A stretch of 64,000 nt of DNA from Candidatus Rokuibacteriota bacterium (GTDB lineage: Bacteria > Methylomirabilota > Methylomirabilia > Rokubacteriales > CSP1-6), in NCBI GenBank assembly GCA_003221695.1, contig QHSX01000065.1:1-64000 (forward strand). The letters run 5' to 3'. This document shows positions 40,210 to 48,314 of the stretch, piece after piece. Below the pieces are notes generated by a model. That model was given only the letters and a program-made list of their open reading frames with translations. It ran no database searches and was not told where the DNA came from. Numbering within the stretch: the stretch's first letter is position 1; each line of letters starts with the position of its first letter. The position numbers were made by a program, and so were the translations under genes.

Positions 40210-41511
40210 GTGACGCTCCGCGCCGCCCGCTGGGGGATGCTCCTCGTGCCGGCGTCGCTCTACGTCTTCTCGTGGGTTCACCGTGTCGCCCCCGCGGTCG
40301 TGGCCGCCGACCTGATGCGCGCCTTCTCGATCACCGCCGCAGCGCTCGGCAACCTCGCGGCGATCTACCCGTACGTGTTCGCGGCGATGGCGCTGGTCGC
40401 CGGCAGCCTCGCCGACACGCTCGGCCCGCGGTGGACGCTCGCGCTCGGCGGCGCCACGATGGGGCTCGGCGCGGTGCTCTTCGGCAGCGCGCCGACCTTC
40501 GACGTGGCGTTCGCGGGGCGGCTCCTCGTCGGGCTGGGCGCGTCGGTCCTGCTGATCGCGTGGCTCAGCCTGGCCGCCGCGTGGTTCCGGCCCGACGAGT
40601 TCGCGACGATCTCCGGCTTGACGCAGACGGTGGGGAACGCGGGAGCCCTCCTGGCGGCCTCCCCGCTCGCGCTCCTCGTGGACGCCGTCGGATGGCGGCA
40701 CACGTTTGTCGTGATCGGCGGCGTCACGCTCGTGCTGGCCGCCGGCGCCGGCGGCTTGATCCGCGACCGCCCCGAGGCGATGGGGCTCGCCCCGGTCAAT
40801 CCAGAACACGCGCGGCGGAGCGTGCCGACGCTCCGTGCCGTCCTACAGGGCGTCCCCGAGGTCATCCGCAATCCGCGTACGTGGCCGCCGATCCTCGCCG
40901 CGTGCGGGATCTACACGACCTTCATCACCTTCCTCGGTCTCTGGGGCGTGCCGTACCTGACCCAGGTGTACGGCCTCACCCGGGTCAGCGCAGCGGCCGT
41001 CGTCTCGACGCTCGCGGTCGGCACCGCCATCGGCTCACCCGCGGTCGGCTGGCTGTCCGACCGCTGGCTCCGCCGACGCCGGCTGCCGATGGTGGCCTTC
41101 GCGGCCCTCTACGCCGTGTGCTGGATCGCGCTCGTGCTGCCGGCCGACGCGCGCCTGCCGGTCCCGTGGCTCATCCCCTTCTTCCTCGTCATGGGGCTGG
41201 CGGCGTCGGGGCTCGTCCTCGTGTGGAGCTCTGTCCGCGAGGTCAACGACCCCGCGCGGGTCGGGATCGCGCTCGGCTTCTGCAACGTGCCCATCTTCCT
41301 CGGCGTCGCCTTGCTCCAGTGGCTGACCGGCGTGATTCTCGACGCGAAGTGGACCGGGCTCGCGACGGGCGGGGCGCGCCACTACCCGCCTCAGGCGTAC
41401 CAGGCGGCCTTCGCCGTCTGCCTCGTCATCGCCGCGGGAGGTCTGGGGGCAGCGCTGCTCGTGACGGAGACGCGTTGCCGCAACGTCTGGCGGCCCGCCG
41501 AACCGTCGTGA
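40210..41511 (+). CDS. MFS transporter (nitrate/organic anion type)
   Basis: This 433-aa carrier has about 12 TM helices. It opens with LVPASLYVFSWVHRVAPAVV, typical of MFS carriers for oxalate/nitrate-like anions, then AGSLADTLGPRWTLALGG as motif A, GLTQTVGNAGALLAASPL in TM5, and GWLSDRWLRRRRLPMVAF as the repeated motif. GTG start. It probably shares a transcript with the hotdog gene (18-bp gap). Confidence 0.87.
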   Translation: MTLRAARWGMLLVPASLYVFSWVHRVAPAVVAADLMRAFSITAAALGNLAAIYPYVFAAMALVAGSLADTLGPRWTLALGGATMGLGAVLFGSAPTFDVAFAGRLLVGLGASVLLIAWLSLAAAWFRPDEFATISGLTQTVGNAGALLAASPLALLVDAVGWRHTFVVIGGVTLVLAAGAGGLIRDRPEAMGLAPVNPEHARRSVPTLRAVLQGVPEVIRNPRTWPPILAACGIYTTFITFLGLWGVPYLTQVYGLTRVSAAAVVSTLAVGTAIGSPAVGWLSDRWLRRRRLPMVAFAALYAVCWIALVLPADARLPVPWLIPFFLVMGLAASGLVLVWSSVREVNDPARVGIALGFCNVPIFLGVALLQWLTGVILDAKWTGLATGGARHYPPQAYQAAFAVCLVIAAGGLGAALLVTETRCRNVWRPAEPS

Positions 41512-41537
41512 CCGCCCTAAGTATCGGAACCGACACA

Positions 41538-41574
41538 TTGACCGTATGCCTAGACGAAGTAGAATGTATGCCTA
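41538..41574 (+). promoter_or_regulatory. Promoter with two 9-bp direct repeats (toxin-antitoxin operator)
   Basis: TTGACC and TAGAAT are 16 bp apart, matching sigma70 at ten of twelve positions. GTATGCCTA occurs at 41544-41552 and again at 41566-41574, a 22-bp period (about two helical turns) with the -10 box between them. This suits binding by an antitoxin dimer for autoregulation. Confidence 0.65.
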
Positions 41575-41599
41575 TCGGGATGATCGGCTGGAGGCTGTC

Positions 41600-41803
41600 A
41601 TGGGGCGTGACGCACCGCTCAAGCGCAAATCCTTCTTCGTGAACGAGCGCGAGCTGCGCTGGGCCAAGAAGCTCCTGGGCGTGACGACGGATGCCGAAGT
41701 CATTCGCGTATCCGTCCAGCGGATCACCGAAATGGAGAAGTTCTGGCGGTTCATGAAGCGTAGCCGCGGCAGTCTCCGGCCCGGGAGCATCAGGAACCCG
41801 TAG
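41600..41803 (+). CDS. Antitoxin of a PIN-type toxin-antitoxin pair
   Basis: This 67-aa protein is basic with a short strand (KRKSFFVNER) and a helix pair (LRWAKKLLGVTTDAEVIRVS), similar to ribbon-helix-helix antitoxins. ATG 41600 was chosen because GGAGG precedes it and earlier starts lie within the promoter. The stop touches the toxin GTG directly. It should bind the toxin and the repeats upstream. Confidence 0.72.
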   Translation: MGRDAPLKRKSFFVNERELRWAKKLLGVTTDAEVIRVSVQRITEMEKFWRFMKRSRGSLRPGSIRNP

Positions 41804-42217
41804 GTGCGGTGGGCCGTCCTCGACACGAGCGTCTACATCGGTCACTGGGAGCGGCGGCTGTACGAGGACGCCCTCACGGTCGTGCGGAGGGCTTTCATCG
41901 TGCGCCATTCCGCCGTTGTGCTCTCGGAGTTACGGCGAGGCGCCCGGACCCGTGAAGCTCAGCGACGGGTCGAGACGCTTGCTCGGTTTGCGGCAGCTCG
42001 GTGGGAACCGACCGCAGCGGACTGGTGGGAGGCGGGCGGACTGATCCGAAAGATCGGTGATGCGAAGGGCTGGGACACGAGCAAGCGCCGGGACTTTCAG
42101 AACGATGCCTTAATCGCACTCACCGCGCGTCGTCACGGCGCGACCGTCGTGACCGCAAACACCCGCGACTTCGCCCTGCTCGCTCGCGCGCTCGAGATCG
42201 AGGTTCTTGCCGTGTAG
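41804..42217 (+). CDS. VapC-like PIN-domain toxin
   Basis: This 137-aa PIN domain carries acidic residues in order: LDTSVYIG (Asp), VVLSELRRG (Glu), FQNDALIALTARR (Asp) and VTANTRDFALLARAL (Asp). These make the Mg-dependent RNase site. GTG start follows the antitoxin stop without a gap, so synthesis is coupled. Complete and apparently intact. Confidence 0.85.
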   Translation: MRWAVLDTSVYIGHWERRLYEDALTVVRRAFIVRHSAVVLSELRRGARTREAQRRVETLARFAAARWEPTAADWWEAGGLIRKIGDAKGWDTSKRRDFQNDALIALTARRHGATVVTANTRDFALLARALEIEVLAV

Positions 42218-42243
42218 CTCCGTCCGTCCTTCTTCCCCGTCGG

Positions 42244-43083
42244 TTATCCCTTCAGGTGCTTCGCGAAGAACGCGAGGCAGCGCTTCCAGCCGTCTTCCGC
42301 CGCCTCCTTCTTATAGACCTGCGGGCGGTCGTCGGAGAAGAACGCGTGGGGAGCGCCCGGATAGAGCACGAACTCGACGCTCGGGTGCGTCTTCTTGAGC
42401 TCGGCCTCGAAGCGCTTGACGTCCTCCGCCGGGATCCCGCCGTCGGCCTCGCCGTACAGGCCGAGCACCGGCGCCTTGATGCGCGGGATCAGGCTGAACG
42501 CGTCGACGCCGGGCGCGTCCGGGTACGTGCGCTTGACGTGGCCGTACCACGGCACCGCCGCGGCCACGCCGGGGTACTCGGCGGTGAAGTGGAGCGTGAG
42601 CGCGCCACCGCCGCAGAAGCCGGTCACGCCGAGCCGGTCGGCGCGCGCCCACGTCTGCTGCTTGGCGTAGTCGGCGGCGGCCGTAATGTCCCCGAGGTAC
42701 TGTTGACGGGTCACCTTGCCGGAGATCGCCCCCATCTCCTGGAAGGTCTTCCCCTGCATCCCGCCCTCGCGGTGGTAAAGCTCGGGCGAGATCGCGTAGT
42801 AGCCGGCGTGCGCCAAGCGCCGGACCACGTCCTTGTGGTGCTCGCTGTTGCCGGTGAAGCCCGAGATCACGACGATCACCGGGTAGCGGCCCGGGGCCTC
42901 CGGGTGCGCGTCGTACGCCGGGATCATCGTTCCGCCCACGCTGAGCTGGATGTCGCGGTCGATGATCCCCTTCGTGTCGGTGACGATCGCCTGCGCCAGC
43001 GAGATGCCGGGGGTGAGGACGCCACCCACCGTCGTGTACGCGCCGAACTTCAGGACTTCCCTGCGACTGAGCGGATTGGCCAT
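42244..43083 (-). CDS. Tat-exported dienelactone-hydrolase family protein
   Basis: This 279-aa protein has a twin-arginine signal (SRREVLKFGAYTTVGG, cleavage near LAQA). The DLH fold has the nucleophile Cys in GVTGFCGGGALTL, Asp in GLYGEADGGIP and His in PGAPHAFFSDDRP. The start MANPLS at 43083 was preferred. Most DLH proteins are cytosolic; the Tat signal indicates periplasmic action. It stands alone. Confidence 0.87.
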   Translation of the reverse strand: MANPLSRREVLKFGAYTTVGGVLTPGISLAQAIVTDTKGIIDRDIQLSVGGTMIPAYDAHPEAPGRYPVIVVISGFTGNSEHHKDVVRRLAHAGYYAISPELYHREGGMQGKTFQEMGAISGKVTRQQYLGDITAAADYAKQQTWARADRLGVTGFCGGGALTLHFTAEYPGVAAAVPWYGHVKRTYPDAPGVDAFSLIPRIKAPVLGLYGEADGGIPAEDVKRFEAELKKTHPSVEFVLYPGAPHAFFSDDRPQVYKKEAAEDGWKRCLAFFAKHLKG

Positions 43084-43251
43084 CTGCGCCTCCTTGTACT
43101 TGTTCAATCAATCGGGCTTGAGATACGGAGCCGGGTCGCTCCTGGCTCAGGCCACCCTCGGCGGGAGGCGGCCACGCGGACCTCGCTACAAAGGCACGAG
43201 CCGGCCGCGTCCGTCCAATCAACGATCCATTGCGGACCCAGGTTCCCGCCC

Positions 43252-43629
43252 TCAGCGCCCCGACGGGTTCGCCTTCCCGGCGGCGAGCCAGGCCTGCCAC
43301 TCCTGCGGGGCGAAGCCGACGGCGACCTTGCTCCCGCAGCGCACCAGCGGCGTCCGAAGCAGCCGCGGCTCGCCGAGGGCGCGCGAGAGGAGCCGCTCGG
43401 GTGAGTCGCCCGCGACGTGCAGGCCGAGGGCGCGGAAGCGCGGACGCTCGCGGTCGATCAGCGCGGCGGCACCGCAGCGCTCGGCGAAGCGGCGGAGCTC
43501 GCCGCGCGTGGCCGGGCGCTCCGCGAGATCGACGAAGTGCGCCGGGATCCGTCGCTCCGCGAAGAAGCGGAGCGCCTTCCGGGTGTCCGGGCAGTCGTTG
43601 AACCCGAAGATCTGGACGTCCGTGGTCAA
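43252..43629 (-). CDS. ArsC/Spx-family protein
   Basis: This 125-aa thioredoxin-like protein has IFGFNDCPDTRKALRFF, with one N-terminal Cys where Spx would have C-x-x-C. It continues AHFVDLAERPATRGELRRF and TPLVRCGSKVAVGFAPQEW, including the Thr-Pro loop and a basic residue of ArsC-type oxyanion sites. It may be a glutaredoxin-dependent arsenate reductase-like enzyme or a regulator. Confidence 0.8.
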   Translation of the reverse strand: MTTDVQIFGFNDCPDTRKALRFFAERRIPAHFVDLAERPATRGELRRFAERCGAAALIDRERPRFRALGLHVAGDSPERLLSRALGEPRLLRTPLVRCGSKVAVGFAPQEWQAWLAAGKANPSGR

Positions 43630-43663
43630 GTTATTTCAGCCTCGGCTCGCGCCCCGGCGGCGC

Positions 43664-44527
43664 TCACCTCGCACTGGCACGGGCTTCGACGGCGCGCGCC
43701 TTCACCTCCTCCCAGACGGCGAGCGGGATCGCGGGGGTCCCCGGGTGGGCCGCCTTCCCCAAGTGAGGCCCGTGATAGTCGGAGCCGCCGGTCGCGACGA
43801 GGGTGTGCCGGCGACAGAGCTCGAGGTACATCGCGGTTTGAGCCGTCGAGTGCTCGGGATAGTAGGTCTCGATCCCCATGAGCCCCGCGCGCACGAGGTC
43901 GGGAATCAAATCGTCGCGTCCCGCGAGGCCGGGGTGCGCGAGGACGGGCACGCCGCGCGCTCGACGGATCACGGCGACGGCGTCCGCGGGCGCCAGGCGT
44001 TTCCTCGGTACGTTGGCCGGCCCGCCCGCGCGCAGGTAGCGATCGAACGCCTCGCGGACGGAGGCCACGTAGCCGCGGTTGACCATCGCCTGGGCGACGT
44101 GGGGCCGGCCCGCCGACCCGTCCTTCACGAGCGCCAGGACCTCGGCGGGATCGATGGGCATGCCGAGCTCGGCGAGGCGCTCCGCCATCCGGTAGACCCG
44201 CTGCCGGCGCTCCTCGCGCTGCTCGCGCAGGAAGCCTTGAAACCAGGGGGCCTCCCAGTCCACGGCGTAGCCGAGGACGTGGATCTCGGCGGGCCCGCCG
44301 TCCCCGCGGCCCGGCACGTCGCAGTTGATCTCGAGCCCGGGGACGATCTGCAACGGTGGATGGTGCGACGCCTCGTCGATCGCCTCGGCGAGCGCGTCGG
44401 TCGAGTCGTGGTCGGTGATCGCGAGCACGCGCACCCCGTGCTTGACCGCGAGGCGCACGAGCTCGCGTGGTCGCAGCGAGCCGTCCGACGCGGTCGTGTG
44501 CGAGTGGAGGTCGACCGCGCCGCCCAC
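43664..44527 (-). CDS. PHP-domain phosphoesterase (nucleoside 3',5'-bisphosphate phosphatase-like)
   Basis: This 287-aa protein has metal motif 1 VDLHSHTTASDGSL, motif 2 LAITDHDSTDALAEAI, EINCD, and a C-terminal ATGGSDYHGPH. This matches RNase AM/YciV-type PHP proteins that degrade pAp and short RNAs. It begins one base after the pepA stop and is last in a NUDIX-pepA-PHP run. Confidence 0.9.
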   Translation of the reverse strand: MGGAVDLHSHTTASDGSLRPRELVRLAVKHGVRVLAITDHDSTDALAEAIDEASHHPPLQIVPGLEINCDVPGRGDGGPAEIHVLGYAVDWEAPWFQGFLREQREERRQRVYRMAERLAELGMPIDPAEVLALVKDGSAGRPHVAQAMVNRGYVASVREAFDRYLRAGGPANVPRKRLAPADAVAVIRRARGVPVLAHPGLAGRDDLIPDLVRAGLMGIETYYPEHSTAQTAMYLELCRRHTLVATGGSDYHGPHLGKAAHPGTPAIPLAVWEEVKARAVEARASAR

Positions 44528-44528
44528 G

Positions 44529-45998
44529 CTAGCCCGCGAGGTAGGTGAGGATCGTGCGGACGGCGACGCCCGAGGCGCCCTTGGGCACCAGCGGGAGGTC
44601 CTTCTCGCTCCACGCCGGCCCCGCGATGTCGAGGTGCGCCCAGGGCAGGTCGCCCGCGAACTCCTTGAGGAAGAGCGCCGCGTTGATCGCGCCGGCGCCG
44701 CGCGGCCCGACGTTGTTCAGGTCCGCGATCTCGCTCTTGAGGTGGTCGCGGTACTCGTCGATCAGCGGGAGCTGCCAGAGCCCTTCGCCGGCGGTCCCGG
44801 CGGCCTCGAGGAGCCGGTTGGCGAGCCCCGCGTCGTTCGACATGAGACCGGCGCAGAGCGGGCCGAGGGCGACCACGCACGCGCCGGTCAGCGTCGCGAC
44901 GTCGATCACCTCGTCGGGCTTGACGCGCGCGGCGGCGTAGGCGAGCGCGTCCGCGAGCGTGAGGCGCCCCTCCGCGTCGGTGTTCCCCACCTCGATCGTC
45001 GTGCCGCTCATCGATCGAAGGATATCGCCCGGACGGAGCGCCGTGCCCGACGGCATGTTCTCGGTGGCCGCGATCAGGCCGTGGACCTCCACCGGCGGCC
45101 GGAGGCGGCCCAGCGCACCCATGATGCCGAGGACCGCGGCGGCGCCGGCCATGTCGTTCTTCATCCGCAGCATCCCCTCGGAGGTCTTGAGGTCGAGCCC
45201 GCCCGAGTCGAACGTGATGCCCTTGCCGATGAGCGCGACGCGCTTCGTCCGACGGCCCGGCGACGCGTACGTGAGGTGGATGAACTTCGGCGGCTCGGCG
45301 CTCCCGGCCGCCACGCCGAGGAATGCGCCCATGCCCAGGCGGCGGCAGTCGGCGCGTTCGTAGACCTGAATCGCCAGCCGGTGCTCTTTCGCGACCTGGG
45401 CGGCGGCTCGCGCGAGGTCGCTCGGACTCAGCTCGTTCGCGGGAGCGTTGATGAGGTCGCGCGCGTACGCGGTGGCGCGGGCGAACACCTCGCCCCGCTG
45501 CGCGCCCTCTCCGACCTCGCGTCCGCGGCGGCCGTCGGCCTCGACGACCCGAAGCTCCTCGACGACGCGCTCGGACTTCTCCCGCTTGAAGCGGTCGAAC
45601 GTGTACGTCCCGAGGAGCGCGCCCTCGACGAGGGCCTGCGCGCGCTCCCGGGCGGGCAGCCGGTCGCCGAGGACCTCCGCGGCGACGGTGCGGGCGCCCA
45701 GGTCGCGCGCGCGGCGGAGCGCCCCCGCGGCACCGCGACGCACCACCTCGAGCGTCGTCTCGGCGCGCCGGCCGAGGCCGGCCACGACCACCCGGCGCTT
45801 GCCCGCGTGGACGTGCGTCACCTGGCCCGCCTTCGCCTTGAACCGCTCGGCATCGAGCACGGCCTTGATCTGCCCGCCCACTACACGGTCGAGGCGGGTG
45901 ATCGTGTCCGGCAGCTTCGTCTCGTCCGCGTAGAGCCCGACGACGAGCGCGTCGGCCGCGACCTCCTCGAGCCGCTTCGTGGCGACCAGGACCTTCAC
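44529..45998 (-). CDS. pepA: Leucyl aminopeptidase (M17)
   Basis: This 489-aa protein has an N-terminal macro-like domain and a C-terminal catalytic domain. Motifs are LIGKGITFDSGGLDLK with metal Lys/Asp, MKNDMAGAAAVLG and the signature NTDAEGRLTLADAL. ATGA overlap with the upstream NUDIX stop. A cytoplasmic hexameric dizinc aminopeptidase. Confidence 0.96.
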   Translation of the reverse strand: MKVLVATKRLEEVAADALVVGLYADETKLPDTITRLDRVVGGQIKAVLDAERFKAKAGQVTHVHAGKRRVVVAGLGRRAETTLEVVRRGAAGALRRARDLGARTVAAEVLGDRLPARERAQALVEGALLGTYTFDRFKREKSERVVEELRVVEADGRRGREVGEGAQRGEVFARATAYARDLINAPANELSPSDLARAAAQVAKEHRLAIQVYERADCRRLGMGAFLGVAAGSAEPPKFIHLTYASPGRRTKRVALIGKGITFDSGGLDLKTSEGMLRMKNDMAGAAAVLGIMGALGRLRPPVEVHGLIAATENMPSGTALRPGDILRSMSGTTIEVGNTDAEGRLTLADALAYAAARVKPDEVIDVATLTGACVVALGPLCAGLMSNDAGLANRLLEAAGTAGEGLWQLPLIDEYRDHLKSEIADLNNVGPRGAGAINAALFLKEFAGDLPWAHLDIAGPAWSEKDLPLVPKGASGVAVRTILTYLAG

Positions 45999-46435
45999 GC
46001 GCCGACACCCCCCCTGAGCGCCTGGGCGCGGTGGATCATGTCCACGAGCCCGTCGGTCGTGTCGAGGTCTGCGACCCGGTCGATCTCAACCCACCGTGCT
46101 TCCGCGGCGTCACTGCCCGACGTGAGCCGCGTGGACTGGGGGTACGCGAGGTAGTCCACCAGGACGTAATGATACTTGACCCGTCCGTCGGCATCGCGGG
46201 TGACACGGTCCACGACGCCGGCGACGCCGACCACGGCGATCGTGAGCCCGCATTCCTCGGCGACCTCCCGCACCACGGCGTCGCGCGTCGTCTCGCCGAG
46301 GTGGACGAGGCCGCCGGGCAGGCTCCACTTGCCCAGCGCCGGCGGCCGGCCGCGCTTGACGAGGAGCACGCGGTCGCCGTCGAGGACGACCGCGCCGACG
46401 CCGACGCGGGGCTCGGCCGGGTATTCGCGACTCAC
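45995..46435 (-). CDS. NUDIX hydrolase
   Basis: This 146-aa protein has the Nudix box GGLVHLGETTRDAVVREVAEECGL (written here as motif G-x5-E-x7-REVAEE). GTG at 46435 was chosen because it overlaps the lipoyl-transferase stop as GTGA; a longer frame to 46453 would intrude into that gene. Opens VGVGAVVLDGDRVLLVKRG as in MutT/ADP-ribose pyrophosphatase-type enzymes. Confidence 0.9.
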   Translation of the reverse strand: MSREYPAEPRVGVGAVVLDGDRVLLVKRGRPPALGKWSLPGGLVHLGETTRDAVVREVAEECGLTIAVVGVAGVVDRVTRDADGRVKYHYVLVDYLAYPQSTRLTSGSDAAEARWVEIDRVADLDTTDGLVDMIHRAQALRGGVGA

Positions 46436-47232
46436 GCGGGGCCGGCGAGCCACTCGGCGGTGGCGTACTTCTCCTCGACGAGCCGGGCGGCATGCGCCGT
46501 CTCGTCGGCGGTGAGGCCGTCGGGCGTGAGGCGGAGACCGTGCTCCCCCTCGAAGGCCTGGGCCAACGCGGCGGCGACGTCGTCGAACTTGGGCCGATGG
46601 CCGAGCGTCGCCTCGAGCGTCGTCAGGGTGGCGAGCGGGTCACGCGTGGTGGGAAAGAGCTCCCGGAGGCGTGGCGCGTCGACGCCGAGCAGGACCGAGC
46701 CGTGCTGGAGGAAGCACCGGCCGCGCCGCCGCTGGGCGCTGCCGACGATCTTGCGCCCGTCGACTTCAATCTCGTAGCTCCCGGTCCGCGCGAAGCAGAA
46801 CGCGGGCGGCGCGATTCCGCCGCCCGCGACCGCGACCATCTCGACGGGCGCGCCGAGCGCCCGAAGCCCGGTGACCAGGGCGCGCCCGATCCACCGATAG
46901 GTCTCGAGCAGGTCGCGCGCACCGCCGAGGTCGTCCGTCGTGGCGACGACGCTGTAGGTCAGCTCGCGCTCGGGGCCGTCGTGGTAGATCGCGCTGCCCC
47001 CCGTCGGCCGCCGCACAAGGCCGACGCCCAGCCGGCGGCACGCCTCGACGTTCACGTGGCGATCGAGGGGCTGGCCGTAGCCGAGCGAGACCGTGGGCGG
47101 CGCCCAGCCGAAGAAGCGGATCGTCGGCGGCGAGGTTCCCGCCCGGCGCCCCCGCCAGAGCGTCTCGTCGACCGCCATGTTCGTCGCGCCGTCCGCCGGC
47201 TCCGTGACGAGCACCCGCCAGGTGGCGGTCAT
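46432..47232 (-). CDS. lipM: Lipoate/octanoate transferase (LipM-like)
   Basis: This 266-aa BPL/LplA/LipB-fold protein has MAVDETLWRG, FFGWAPPTVSLGYGQPLD, LVRRPTGGSAIYH and the LipM-like PPAFCFARTGSYEIEVDGRK, where Cys is the acyl-carrying residue, then the lysine of KIVGSAQRR. It moves octanoyl or lipoyl groups to GcvH and other lipoyl domains. The ATG overlaps the VapC stop. Location beyond the gcv genes supports a role in lipoylating GcvH. Confidence 0.85.
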   Translation of the reverse strand: MTATWRVLVTEPADGATNMAVDETLWRGRRAGTSPPTIRFFGWAPPTVSLGYGQPLDRHVNVEACRRLGVGLVRRPTGGSAIYHDGPERELTYSVVATTDDLGGARDLLETYRWIGRALVTGLRALGAPVEMVAVAGGGIAPPAFCFARTGSYEIEVDGRKIVGSAQRRRGRCFLQHGSVLLGVDAPRLRELFPTTRDPLATLTTLEATLGHRPKFDDVAAALAQAFEGEHGLRLTPDGLTADETAHAARLVEEKYATAEWLAGPA

Positions 47233-47633
47233 GGCACGACCAGCTCGAGCTTCGGGAAGTACGTCCGATAGCGACCGGCGTCACGCGTGAGGAGAGGCAT
47301 GCCCCGGACAGCGGCGTGGGCCCCGATGTAGAAGTCCGGGAGCGGCGCCCGGCGTGCGCCACCCGCGCGGCGATACTTCACGAAACACTTTCCCGCCAGG
47401 AACGCCGCTTCCCACGGCAGCGCCTCGCGCCGGAAGAACTCGTCTGGCAGCGCTGCGTCGAGGTCCTCGATCCTGTCGAAGCCGACTGACACCTCGGCGT
47501 AGACGATGGGATTGATCACCAGCTCGTGATCGGCGCCAAGCCGCGCCAGCGTCGCCGCCGAACGCTCGAACCAGTGTGGATCGTTTGTGAGCACATCGAG
47601 CAAGATGTTACTGTCCACCAGGATGTCGGCCAC
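47229..47633 (-). CDS. vapC: VapC-type PIN toxin
   Basis: This 134-aa PIN domain has Asp in ILVDSNILLDVLT, Glu in INPIVYAEVSVGFD, Asp in APLPDFYIGAHAA and Asp in LLTRDAGRY, giving a complete acidic quartet. It follows its antitoxin by 12 bases, and its stop overlaps the lipM start by four bases (ATGA), so toxin and transferase could be translationally coupled. Confidence 0.9.
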   Translation of the reverse strand: MADILVDSNILLDVLTNDPHWFERSAATLARLGADHELVINPIVYAEVSVGFDRIEDLDAALPDEFFRREALPWEAAFLAGKCFVKYRRAGGARRAPLPDFYIGAHAAVRGMPLLTRDAGRYRTYFPKLELVVP

Positions 47634-47645
47634 GTAGCTCCCGCG

Positions 47646-47870
47646 TCAGCGCCGCGTCAGAGCCATGATCTGGTCAGTGCTCATACCGGTCGTCGCCCTG
47701 CCGCGCATGGCCTCGACCAGCCGGTGACTATGATCACGGCTCGTCGTCGCCTTCTTGAGGATGACCACTCCCCGGCTCATCGTGAATCTCACCTCCGTGT
47801 TGGGTCGGAGCCCGGCCTTCTTCCGGATCGCGACCGGAATCGTGACCTGACCCTTGCTCGTGATGCGCAT
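47646..47870 (-). CDS. vapB: AbrB/MazE-type VapB antitoxin
   Basis: This 74-aa protein has a SpoVT-AbrB swapped-hairpin domain: RITSKGQVTIPVAIRKKAGL, then EVRFTMSRGVVILKKA, with a C-terminal toxin-binding tail (RATTGMSTDQIMALTRR). ATG 47870 has a GGGAGAGG site. It should repress its own promoter through the palindromes at 47888-47911. Confidence 0.9.
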   Translation of the reverse strand: MRITSKGQVTIPVAIRKKAGLRPNTEVRFTMSRGVVILKKATTSRDHSHRLVEAMRGRATTGMSTDQIMALTRR

Positions 47871-47887
47871 GCCTCTCCCTCCCATGA

Positions 47888-47911
47888 GGTAAGACTCTTA
47901 CCAGTAAGAGT
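47888..47911. promoter_or_regulatory. vapBC operator: overlapping palindromes
   Basis: GGTAAG-ACT-CTTACC (47888-47902) and ACTCTTAC-CA-GTAAGAGT (47894-47911, eight perfect pairs) overlap, giving three alternating half-sites 17 bp ahead of vapB. This is a typical autoregulatory operator for an AbrB-fold antitoxin. Confidence 0.7.
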
Positions 47912-47940
47912 AATACCAAACGCGCCATCTGGCAACTCGC

Positions 47941-48306
47941 TCACCTGCCGTCGATGAGATCGACACGCTGCTGGACCGAGTGTTCGCGAAACGTCGCACC
48001 TTCCACGAGGCGAAACGTCACACGAGAGTCGTGTCCGAGATGACGACGCGCGATTTCCAACACCTTGGGGTCGCTATCAACCGAGGTGAGTCGGGAGTTC
48101 GCGTCCATGCCCGCGAGGAGCCAAGCCGTACCCACGCCGGTGCCGGTACCAATTTCGAGAAATTCGCCGCGCGGCTTTGATGCCGCGAGTGCGCGAAGGA
48201 GTGAGCCGGTCTTCGGCTCCGACGCGAGGGTAAAGCCGACGCGTTCGGTGTCGCGGCGGATGCCATCCAAGGTGGCCGGAATGTTAGCGGGTTCGCGATC
48301 GTTCAT
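47941..48306 (-). pseudogene. Class I O-methyltransferase, truncated
   Basis: This 121-aa frame carries the N-terminal half of an O-methyltransferase: FTLASEPKTGSLLRALAASK, SAM motif I FLEIGTGTGVGTAWLLAGMD and LTSVDSDPKVLEIARRHLG. It stops at DLIDGR where the family normally continues through motif IV and about 90 more residues. The missing half is not found downstream; the vapBC operator starts 30 bases later. It was probably cut by arrival of the TA module. Confidence 0.75.
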
Positions 48307-48314
48307 CGGCGACG

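Noticed and set aside
47941-47943. TGA of the truncated O-methyltransferase considered as selenocysteine
   Set aside because: Downstream codons do not resemble the rest of an O-methyltransferase and no Cys is expected at that position; truncation is the better explanation.
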